Shown here: positions 25,141 to 36,069 of the stretch, in pieces | How the letters are laid out: the number at the start of each line of letters is the position of its first letter | How positions within the stretch are numbered: position 1 is the stretch's first letter | From: Apis mellifera | Lineage: Eukaryota; Arthropoda; Insecta; Hymenoptera; Apidae | Assembly: GCF_003254395.2 (NCBI RefSeq) | Contig: NC_037643.1 | Location: 4,577,458 to 4,641,457 of the forward strand | Reading direction: 5' to 3' | DNA length: 64,000 bases | The notes under the pieces: model-generated | Seen by the model: the letters and a program-made list of their open reading frames with translations, nothing else | The model's database searches: none | Told to the model about the DNA's origin: nothing | Translations under genes and position numbers: made by a program

Positions 25141-28100
25141 GTTCGTCTTCCTTTTTATGATTTTTATTAATAATTTTCATTTTTGCTTTTCTTAAATTTT
25201 TATATTACGTGTATAAAAATTAGATTTAAATCTTTTCAATATTTTATATGGAGAAGATGTATAGAAATATTGTGTATGAAATGAAATTTTTTATTATTTT
25301 TAAAGCTATTAATTTATAACTTGTATTTTATAATTTCAATAATAACATTATTTCATTGTTAAATGTTATGTCATGATCAAATTCATTATAACAAATAATA
25401 ATATTTATATATATTATCTGCATATTCTTTATGATATTTTATATTTATATTTTATATTTATATAAAATATGCAGATTAAGTTTTCATTTTTTCCTTCTTC
25501 GTAATCGTAACAAAGATCACCAGAAAATATAACCGTACTATAATAATCGGATAATTAATCATAAAACGTTTGGTCAGGAATCACGCAGGTTAGTCATGGT
25601 TAGTAAACACCGGCATAATTGTTTTTCCTTTTCGCCTCATCTTTCGATCTGTTTACCCCATTATGTAACAACAGGTACACAGGTAAACGTGGCGCGGATA
25701 TAATTAACAGGGAGACCTAACCGCCGTACCCTTGTTAATCGGGGGAGAAAGGGAAAGTGCGAGAACCGCAGAAAGGGATGTGAAACACTCGAGGGAACAA
25801 GTTAATGTCGCTTAAACAGGAGAAAATAAATTTTAATGAAAATTTCTCGCTCGTCTTTTTCTCGACGCTTTGACGCGGCTTGAAAACGACGTGTTTCGGA
25901 AGAGACTTTCAGCATTTCTGCGATGCTCGTTACGAAATTTACGCGGTTGTGAGATTAATGATACAAGTGATGTCATTGAAAAATAACTTTAAAGTGTTAG
26001 ATATTTTTTTTAATTTTTTTTTTCTTTTTCAAATGAAATCGGAACATTTTTTGAATTCTATTCTTATTCGAATACTTTGAGTATAAATTAAAGATTTAAT
26101 GTCTCTTCGAGAAAAAGAGAATTCATTTTTCGAAAGAGAGACCAGTCAATAATATTTCATCTTTGTTTTTCAGGTATTAAAGAAAAATTGGATCATTTTC
26201 TCGAAATGGGGGTCGACATGTTTTGGTTATCCCCTATTTATCCAAGCCCTATGGTCGATTTTGGTTACGACATTTCGAATTACACCGACGTTCATCCCAT
26301 ATTTGGCACCATATCAGACTTAGATAATCTAGTCAGTGCTGCACATGAGAAAGGATTGAAGATAATCTTGGATTTCGTCCCGAATCATACATCTGATCAA
26401 CACGAATGGTTCCAGTTGAGTTTGAAAAACATTGAACCTTATAACAACTATTACATTTGGCATCCAGGAAAAATTGTAAATGGCAAACGTGTTCCACCAA
26501 CTAATTGGGTAAGCATTGTTTAAATTGTTTGAAAAATTCTTTGAGATTCAAGGGTATTATTGAGGATAAAGAGATATTGGAGAAAATAAGGAAGCAAACA
26601 TTGGTATAGTACTAGCAATGCTATTAATGAATAATTGAAAATTGATATAAGAAAGATTATGTGTAAAAATATTGTGTAAAAATTTTAATTTTAAGAAAGT
26701 AACTTTTAATTACTAAAATGTTATTCAGTAGCAAAATTCATTAATTTTTAGAAGCTATTATCAAAGAATGAAATGAAATGAATTGATGAAATTTAAAGAT
26801 TACTTGGAATGAAAATTCACAAAAGATAATAATTGCTAAAAATTAAATCTCGGTTAATAGATATTAAATCTGGAAGATTTCTGGAATAAAAGAATCTGAA
26901 GTATACTTGATAAAATAACACTTTAAACTTATACTTTATAGATTGATCTTGGATTTTTTTAGCAAGAATGCAAGATAAGAGACGAAAGAGATATAGAGAT
27001 TGGATTATATATATAAACAAGTTGAAGATTTACTTAAAAAGAAAAATGAAAATAGAAATGATCAAATGTCATTATTTTGAAATCATACTATACATGACAA
27101 ATAGTGATTTGTTTGCTAATAAAAAAAGTAATAGTCATTTTAGATAAATCCATTTTTTATGTTTTTAATATTTCTAATTGTTATAATTGTTTTCAAATAG
27201 AAGCAATATATAGTTCAATATCGAAATATTGAATGACATTTATGGAAGTCAATTTTAAATATTTCAATCAATTTTCATAATTTAATTTTTATTTTTATGA
27301 TTTCAAACTAAAATATGGAATTTTGTTTAAAAAAACATATTCACGTTTTGAAAAATATTTTATTTTATTATTAAAAGTCATTGTTATAAAATTCGCATTG
27401 TTATTCGAGATTTGATAATACTTCGTATATTTAATTTACTTTGATTAAAAAATTTTTCAAAGCTTTACATCGAAGTAATCTCTTTTAATTTTTTTTTTTT
27501 TATCTCATTTTTGTACACTTTCTAAATATATAAACGTATGCGTGTTTGTATACAGGTAGGCGTGTTTGGTGGATCAGCTTGGTCGTGGCGGGAAGAACGA
27601 CAGGCATATTATCTGCATCAATTTGCACCAGAACAACCAGATCTAAATTACTATAATCCAGTTGTACTGGATGATATGCAAGTGAGTACACTGAATTATT
27701 TGTATTTAAGATTAGAGAAAATCAAATTCAATTTTTTATGAAATATTTTTTCATACAATACATTACATATATTAAATTTATTGAAACTCCACAGTTCAAA
27801 TTTTAGCTCATGAGATTCGATCAAAAAATATGTAATATTTAAACAATTTCATTAAATGGAGTTCGTTATAAAAAAATATATAAATCTGAAATATTGTATG
27901 TGTCGTATAATCTAAACTTAGGCTCTTTGAGCTAATATTGGAGAAATTTCACGAGTCATAAATTATATGTAGATATTACTAATAAATTCTGTTTTATAGC
28001 AGTAATAAGTTTGGTAATAAAATGGAAATAAATTTTACGAATTAGAAATTACAAACAAACAATGCTAATAATAATTTCACAAGTCATAAGTTATAAGTAA

Positions 28101-31100
28101 ATGCTCTTAAATTTTGTTTTATAATAGTAATAAATAAAGCAAATAAAATTTAAAAAATAAATTTTAGTTACAAATCAATTGATTATTATATTATTTAATG
28201 TAAATCTATGAGAATTTCGGTATATATAAATTATCCATCTATCGATTTCATAAAAAAATATTCTTTACATTGATATCATCTCTTATCTAACAATGAAATC
28301 CCATTTTCGGTTCAAGGTCGAGAATTTCTTGACGAAATTAATCAAACAAAGACACGTTGAATCATATCGATCAAAAGTTATGTGGAACAAGACAGCTTGT
28401 TATACATAACTTCGTTTAAATCTGCGTTCAAATCTGATTAAATTTCTTAGATCAGATGAAAACCACGTTATCTACCGATTCTACTTATCTACCGATCTAC
28501 TTATGTAATTTTATAAATTCTCTATATGTAATTTTTATAAATTTAATTGTAAGAGATAGTAATCATACTGATACCGATATTTTTTTATCTATTATATCAA
28601 TGCTTATATCATTATTAATCAATCTCTATATAAATTTCTGTATTGTTTTTATTTTTTAAAATTCATTACAACAATTGTAGAATTCTTCACATTAGATTAT
28701 TTTTTTATTTCCCTGAAAAAAAAATATGTATAATTCTAAAGTCTCTAATTTTTAATTTCTAGATAATTGATTAAAGAAATATAATGAAAATAGTTAGTAA
28801 AAATGAAGAAAAAAATATTTATAAAAACTTCAATTAATAATATTAGTGAATTGACAAAAAACACTAATTGACTATAATTATAAATTATATATTAATTATA
28901 AATAAAAGACTTCTCTGTTATAATCTTAGATCAAATAGGATAACCAGATGTAATTTGTTGTAATTAATTGAAATTCACTTATAAAGTATCGTTGATATTG
29001 CCAAACTTATTAGTGTTATACAAAGAAATTGAATGAAATTGGTAACTTATAAAATTTCACTAATAATATTTATTCAATTTTATAAAAGGATATTAAAAAA
29101 AAAAATGATTCAGAAAGTTTTTCTGATATCAGATTTCTTTTTTATTATATCATTCTTATGTTCAAAAGGATTATAGATTACGCTTAGAATTGTTATCAAA
29201 CTGGAAATAAATTGTATTACACAATGAAGATGAACTTTCTCCATCGTTTTCGAATAATGTTTTTTTCATGTTATAAAAAATTATAAAAATATCACAATAC
29301 AGAAATATCAAATTATAGAAATATAACATAAATTTCTTTCAAAAGAGATAAGACATAATCATATTTCAAGATATTCTTTTTTTTTTTTTTTTTACGAGAT
29401 GATGTCAAAATTGTGATCATTTTTCTCGAGATTGCAGATTTTATAATTTTTATTGTAAATAATTTAAGTTAAATATTACGCATCTATTATTCAGATCAGA
29501 AAAAAATGAAATAATGAATTTTTACTATATATATGTGTATACATATGTGTAGTTATTTTTGATCATATTTAAATATTAAAATGTTTTAAAAATTAAATCA
29601 TAGTAAAAAAATTTTAATTATAATTTAATTGTAAAGATATATAAAAATTTTCATTGTAATCATTGATATTTTTTGATAGAAAATCATTCTTTGATCATGA
29701 TACAAATTCATTCATCATCTAATTTATCAGAAATTATTAGAATTTTCAATTCATCGTGCTGAGAATATATTTTACGTGTAAAAAAAACTAAAAAATCCGC
29801 CGAAGTAAATTTAGATTCGGAACGAAATCCTGGAGCGATTCAAATCCATTTGGAATTCTGTCGATGTCTTGTGATATTTACGCGGTAAATTTAAATTTTA
29901 AAAGGAGCAAAACCGCGATCCAATGAAATTCGACGGACATTGCGAAAACACGACGAGTTAAATCTGGCCAAGCATCGTTGAAATTTAAACATACTATCTC
30001 GAATAAAATACAAATTCGATTGTACGATGGATATTTTAACGCCCATGAATGAAATCGCAGGACACGTGATGATATCACGTTTCTTTATCGAATTTAAATT
30101 AACAGAAAAAATAAAGCCTAATCTAATCTAATTTTTCTTTCTTTTCAATATTATATTATTATATTTTTATTATGTTTTCTGTTGTATATTTCATTGTATT
30201 TTGTTACAACGTAATATCATGATTCTAATTATTTCATATATTTTTACTTTTCTTCTTTTCATCTTCTTCTGTAACATAACATTTTTTTGTGTAAGAGAAT
30301 CGGTTTCACTAAAATGAACTGTATAGTTTTCGAGTCTTTAATTTTCGTCGGTAACTTTCGACTTTCTTTCATTGGAACTGGAAATTATCAGAAACAGGAT
30401 CAGTAATATTAATGTAATATCATACAATTTCATTGTGATCCATATATTCTACTTTATATATTTTTCCACATATTATTTATTATGAATTATTATTAAATGA
30501 CAATAATAATTCAAAAATGTGAAAAATGTTTTTAATTTTGTCATATAATTAACAAATAATTTATATCATGATATAATGAAAGCATAATGAAAATTAAATT
30601 TTCATTTTATTATCATTAATAATTTGAATAAAATAATAAATAAAATATTATCGATACTTTTAAAACAAAACGTGTGTTAAGGAATCTTTTTCATATTATT
30701 TTTAATATATATTCATTAATATCATTTAATATAAAAAATAAGATTGTAAGTATTTTAATAAGATTCCAATTGATTCAAATTACATTGCTAAAAATTATGC
30801 ATTTAATAATGCATTTAATAAATATCTTGTCTTAATGTGTTACAGAATGTTCTCAGATTCTGGCTGAGAAGGGGATTTGATGGTTTCAGAGTAGATGCTC
30901 TGCCTTACATTTGCGAAGACATGCGATTCTTAGACGAACCTCTATCAGGTGAAACAAATGATCCCAATAAAACCGAGTACACTCTCAAGATCTACACTCA
31001 CGATATCCCAGAAACCTACAATGTAGTTCGCAAATTTAGAGATGTGTTAGACGAATTCCCGCAACCAAAACACATGCTTATCGAGGCATACACGAATTTA

Positions 31101-34100
31101 TCGATGACGATGAAATATTACGATTACGGAGCAGATTTTCCCTTCAATTTTGCATTCATCAAGAATGTTTCTAGGGATTCAAATTCATCAGACTTCAAAA
31201 AATTGGTCGATAATTGGATGACGTACATGCCACCAAGTGGTATTCCTAACTGGGTGGTGAGTAATAAATAAATTAATATTTTCTAAAAAATTAAATAACG
31301 TTTTGAAAATCTTATTAAAATCTCAAGGTGGATAACTTTAAGTAAGATTATTAGAATTGATTTTTTTTATAAAATTTGATATTTCTAATCTTTTTATTAT
31401 CTAATATTTTTCATCAATATTTAATTGAAATTTAAACAATTTAGTTTAAAAGAAATTTTATCAAAATTACAAAATATTTAATTTATAGAAGAGTTGTGTA
31501 TTATCTTGCTTGGAATCTTAAAAATTATGAATATTAAATAAATTTAGAATAGAAATTAAAGAGTAGAGTGATAGAAATGATAGAAAACAAAAGGAATAAT
31601 TAGTTTAAAAAAGAAGAAAAAGAGAGCTGGAAGAAAAGAATCTAAAGTAGGTCGTAGAATTGCTGTCCATATCACTCTAAGAGATTAGAAAATCTCAACA
31701 GCTTTGAATATAGGATCGTGTTTCGATCCACTTCAATCTTGAACCTATTCAAGGTTCAAAGACTATGTCAAGTACTACGCTATCTGAATTTTATGATTTG
31801 ATGGATGATTTGACAAGAGTGCAAAACTTTGTTTATTTGCAATTTTGAATTTTTTGCATTGATATGTTTTATTGGTAAATTTATTCAATTATATTCCATA
31901 AATAGTTTATTTTTCAGAACAGAAGAATAAACTATACTATTATTCAAAATTTCAAGTGTTCAATTTAGTGAAAAAGTATTTGCAAAAGAGATTCTATGAT
32001 TCTCTGAGATAAATTTATTAAATTTTAGAAAGGAGGAAGTTATAAGTATTTTGAGATCACAGTTTTCGAAATTCACTAATATGAATTTGTTTATTCGTGA
32101 TTTTGATTGAAGACAATTTCTGTAGTTATAGACTTGAAATTTTGAAGATAATAAATGTTCGAAATAATAATAAATGTGATTAATGATAAAAATTCACATT
32201 AGACAAGAATTTCAAATATCAAAATTCAAATAGAATTAAATGTTTTTACAAAACAAAAAAATTTAGATTATCTTTTGCATTCATATTACAAAATTAATAA
32301 AAATATTAACTTATATATAATACAAAAGCATAATAAATAATAAGTAATCTAATTATTTAATATTATTACAAATTGAATTATTTCATATCAATAATTCAAT
32401 TTTCACTAAAATTTAAAATATTTTATATGCTTTTACATACTTATAGAAATTTTATGAACGCATATGAAAACAAGATTTCATATACGTGAAATTTCTTTGC
32501 TGGCAAACGTAGATCTCGGTTCCTCGGTCCCACGTTTAAAACTTTTGAAAGTTTCTTCGACTAAATCGATTCACTATCCAGCATCTGCGGACGCATTTAC
32601 TTGTTCGAAAGTTAAACGATGGGTAGGTCGAAGGAAAATCGAATTATCCTAGAAGCAAACGATACGAGAGTGGTCGAACTTGTTCGATTGGAAAAACGAT
32701 CGATGGACCTAACTGTTTCGAATTCGAGGCTCTGCCTTTGGACGTCGAGGATGGCCACGCGTGAACGAGCTTAAAAAATATCCACGAAATGGCTGAAAAG
32801 GGTCGAAACGAGCCTCTTTCCACTCACGTTCTTCGAATTCCGTGTGTGCATCGAGGTTCATCGAGCTCGTGTGCGCATTGAGCGTTCGATCGTGAAATTT
32901 CAAGCCAGAAAACCGATATTTCAGTGTCGAGGAGTACTAGTAAAAAAAACGTTTGTTAGAAAAAAGGAGGAGAATCGAGAAAAAATACGTAAAATATTCC
33001 GCATTCGAATAATTTGATAATATAATTCCAAATTAGATAATTAAAATATTCAATTTTATATCTATTGAATTGTGAAAGAATTTTCATAACATTCGTAGAA
33101 CTGAAACTTAGATAATAATAGGAAAAAGAAAGAAAAGTATTTACATTGACATAATAATAGTAAATTAATATTTTAAAGATAGAAAATTTCCATATGGATT
33201 TCCAATAGTTTCCAACAGAAATCAGCAATGATAATTCAATATTCTTATAGTTGTACAAAATTTGATAAGAATAAATTTCTACAGAAGTTAAAAGTTTCAC
33301 CCCTTTTTTTCAGATAATAAAAACTTTAAGCTAGGTCATTTAAATTAAGAAATAAACTTTTTTTATTTCAAATTAACATATTAATATCATGAAGGATGTT
33401 TCATGACACATTGACGCAATTAATGAATTATTCATGAAGATATGCAAATATTGTTCAATAATTTATAACACGAATTTCTACATAGAGATTTTCATTGTAT
33501 AATGATATTCTATATATCTTTAATATATATATTTAGAAATCTTCGAGAAATGATTCCTATTTTCCACTTATCACAAATCATCCTGTACATATTCCATAAA
33601 GCATAATGTAAATTCCATTTGTTAAACAATTCCTATGAAACGTTTCGCAAAAATATATTTATTTAATTATCATTACAAAATCAACGAAATGGATCTAGAA
33701 GTTTCCATGCAATAATTACAGTCTTCTATAATCGCATGTTAATATATTTAAACGAAAATACGCGTACATCATACACGCGAACAACAATGACAAAAAGCGC
33801 TGAACGCTTTTAAAATTCTATCCGCAGCCCGGAAATCACGATCAATTGAGATTGGTGTCGAGATTTGGAGAGGAGAAGGCCCGTATGATCACCACGATGT
33901 CGCTTTTGCTGCCAGGTGTTGCCGTGAATTACTACGGTGATGAAATTGGTATGTCGGATACTTATATCTCGTGGGAGGATACGCAGGATCCGCAGGGATG
34001 CGGCGCCGGTAAAGAAAACTATCAAACGATGTCGAGAGATCCCGCGAGAACGCCATTCCAATGGGACGACTCAGTTTCTGCTGGTAAGTTCCTAATTTTA

Positions 34101-35941
34101 CACCGGATGTGATATTTTTATTCAATCGTAAAGGCGACAATTTAAACGAATCTTAATCTTTGTGAGGAGATGAATAAAATTTTGCAAAGCAAGCAAAAGT
34201 ATTCAAAGTATGATTTTCATAGAAGAGAAATTATGCAAATTGTAAATGATTTTGCACAGAGATCGTCTTAAGAAAAATTTTGTACATGGTACTAAATATT
34301 ATTAAGTTAATCATTAATCATTTTCGAAATTTTTAAATTTAAAAATATATATATATATATATATATTATGAATATAATAAAATTAATTGCTATAATTTCG
34401 AATACTTTAAAGACTAAAAAAGTTATTATGCATGACTTTAAATACACGAATAATGCAATTGATTAATATTAATGGTAATATGTCCATGAAAAGGAAAAAT
34501 AATGAGAATGTACGTTTGTTTTTGTATCGATTATTCTATTTTGAACAAAAATCATATTTATCAAATATCATTGATATTTTATTATTGAAACTGATTCTAA
34601 AACATTGGAAATATTTCTTAACAATAATTATAGAATATTCCTACAATGAAAATCATAAACTTTTAACGAATTCAATAAGGAACAATTTCGATTCGCAGGA
34701 TTTTCCTCAAGCTCTAATACCTGGCTTCGTGTCAACGAAAATTACAAGACTGTCAATCTAGCTGCTGAAAAGAAGGACAAGAACTCGTTCTTCAATATGT
34801 TCAAGAAATTTGCGTCGCTGAAAAAATCGCCATACTTTAAAGAGGCCAATTTAAATACGAGGATGCTGAACGACAATGTTTTCGCATTCTCTAGGTAAGA
34901 TAGATGTGTGTTAATTGGGAAACGTTGTCTATGATCGATTAATTTGTTGATCAAACCATTGATCGATAAAACATTTTACCATTCACACAGATATTCTTCA
35001 ATTATTCAAAATATCTAATCAAAATTTAATTATCAAGCTAAAATTCACTCATACATAACATTTAAAAAATTATTTAGATCGTCAACACATAGTGATCAAA
35101 TTTTTTATAACAAAGAAGAACAAAGGTAAGCCAACATACATACAAAGAAGAGCTAATATTTATATTGAAAAAGAAAATATAAGTGAAAGGAACTAATTGA
35201 TATATCAAGAAATACATTATCACAATGATTTCCTATTATTATTTATCTGCATACATAATTTTATTCAGTTTTAATCGTGTAAATATGCAATATAATCGAT
35301 TACAGTAAAATCATCGAAACTTACAATACGATCGATCGTGATATTATCGTTTCCTCCATCTTTCAATGAAAAGTTATGTACACGATATATCGTAATTTCT
35401 TTAGGGAAACCGAAGATAATGGATCTCTTTACGCAATATTGAACTTCTCGAACGAGGAACAAATCGTGGATTTGAAAGCGTTCAATAACGTGCCGAAAAA
35501 ATTGAATATGTTTTACAACAATTTTAACTCTGATATAAAGTAAGTATAATTTTTTTTGCTATCTTTTTAGAGCAATTGCATCGTAGTATTCGTGCATTAT
35601 AAATTTCTTTTGTATTTTTAAATAATACATTCTTAAATAATTTTTTATATATATATTACAATGTCAAAATATTAGTCAGACTAATTCTTTGTTTATTTCT
35701 TGCAAATTTTTAAATATAATTTTTAAATATTTAATTTCAAGATTGGTTAAGTTTGGAGAAGAATTTTTTAAAAGTATGCTTATAGAACGTCTATCAAAAG
35801 TAGACATAATTGAATTAATTTTTTATCAATTTATTTTTGTTCGTTTCAAACAGGTCCATCTCCAACAATGAACAAGTAAAAGTTTCTGCTTTAGGATTTT
35901 TCATCTTAATTTCTCAAGATGCTAAATTTGGAAACTTTTAA
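24984..35941 (+). CDS. Hbg3: Alpha-glucosidase III (maltase/sucrase, GH13), eight coding exons
   Basis: Secreted GH13 alpha-glucosidase that cleaves sucrose and maltose, the honey-making enzyme of the hypopharyngeal gland. Coding exons: 24984-25140, 26174-26508, 27556-27681, 30846-31256, 33828-34083, 34699-34894, 35405-35539, 35854-35941. They total 1704 bases, 567 residues plus stop, which equals the length I recall for honeybee HBG III. Residues 1-17 are a signal peptide (MKAVIVFCLMALSIVDA). The GH13 barrel follows: FWLSPIYPSPMVDFGYD (residues 69-85), DFVPNHTS (119-126), QPDLN of maltases, GFRVDALPY with nucleophile Asp223, IEAY with acid/base Glu286, and PGNHDQ with stabiliser Asp348. A C-terminal beta domain ends ...DAKFGNF. 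All introns are GT-AG and no frame is broken. Hbg1 follows 5.4 kb downstream on the same strand. The start is the first in-frame ATG that gives a signal peptide. Confidence 0.97.
25141..26173 (+). other. Hbg3 intron 1 with a GC-rich, motif-dense island
   Basis: A 1033-base intron. About 25560-25930 is much GC-richer than its surroundings and contains three forkhead-type cores (GTAAACA at 25603-25609, TGTTTAC at 25650-25656, GTAAAC at 25683-25688) and ATTATGTAAC, a second V/P-type box, at 25660-25669. A candidate enhancer; function inferred. Confidence 0.5.
26174..26508 (+). CDS. Hbg3: Hbg3 coding exon 2
   Basis: Residues 53-164. Carries conserved region I (DFVPNHTSDQH) and the MVDFGYDIS substrate-site loop, and ends in NW before a GTAAGC donor. 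The corresponding part of Hbg1 is split by an intron that is absent here. Confidence 0.95.
27556..27681 (+). CDS. Hbg3: Hbg3 coding exon 3
   Basis: Residues 165-206, 42 whole codons between phase 0 introns. Encodes the QPDLN block typical of insect maltases, and ends DDMQ before GTGAGT. Confidence 0.95.
27682..30845 (+). other. Hbg3 intron 3
   Basis: A 3164-base AT-rich intron. A GC-richer island at about 29780-30080 ends in an interrupted palindrome ACGTGAT-GAT-ATCACGT (30064-30080) that overlaps a CACGTG E-box (30063-30068). Nothing else recognised. Confidence 0.5.
30846..31256 (+). CDS. Hbg3: Hbg3 coding exon 4
   Basis: Residues 207-343. Carries both catalytic residues: nucleophile Asp223 in GFRVDALPY and acid/base Glu286 in LIEAYTN. 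In Hbg1 this region is divided over two exons. Confidence 0.95.
31257..33827 (+). other. Hbg3 intron 4
   Basis: A 2571-base intron. Three perfect short hairpins are clustered at 31681-31759. A GC-rich island spans about 32480-32930, in clear contrast to the AT-rich remainder. No coding sequence recognised on either strand. Confidence 0.5.
33828..34083 (+). CDS. Hbg3: Hbg3 coding exon 5
   Basis: Residues 344-428 and one base of Gly429. Contains region IV PGNHDQ (transition-state stabiliser Asp348), GVAVNYYGDEIGM and RTPFQWDDS. The segment before TPFQWD is longer than in Hbg1 (QGCGAGKENYQTMSRDPAR present here). Confidence 0.95.
34699..34894 (+). CDS. Hbg3: Hbg3 coding exon 6
   Basis: Residues 429-493 and two bases of Arg494. 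End of the barrel and start of the C-terminal beta domain (FSSSSNTWLRVNENYKT to NVFAFSR). The following intron has no counterpart in Hbg1. Confidence 0.94.
35405..35539 (+). CDS. Hbg3: Hbg3 coding exon 7
   Basis: Completes Arg494 and runs to residue 538 plus two bases. Beta-sandwich domain C (ETEDNGSLYAILNFSNEEQ). The donor is AA|GTAAGT, phase 2, at the same place as the last intron of Hbg1. Confidence 0.94.
35854..35941 (+). CDS. Hbg3: Hbg3 coding exon 8 and stop
   Basis: Residues 539-567 and TAA. It ends ...LISQDAKFGNF with no hydrophobic tail, consistent with a soluble secreted enzyme. Confidence 0.95.
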
Positions 35942-36037
35942 TTTCTTCCTGAATATGTCTATTCTTTGAAGCGGCGAAAGGAAACATATATCGTTAAAAT
36001 CTCTCTATATTATTATATATATATATATGTATTAGCT

Positions 36038-36043
36038 AATAAA
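36038..36043 (+). terminator. Polyadenylation hexamer of Hbg3
   Basis: AATAAA 97 bases after the stop codon, the first canonical hexamer downstream. Cleavage would be expected at about 36055-36070. Confidence 0.55.
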
Positions 36044-36069
36044 TTTTAAATATTTTGAAACGTATAAAA

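Noticed and set aside
26817..28659. Open frames in Hbg3 introns 2 and 3
   Set aside because: AT-rich Ile/Phe/Tyr/Leu strings typical of random frames in this composition; no family, and they lie between well-defined exons.
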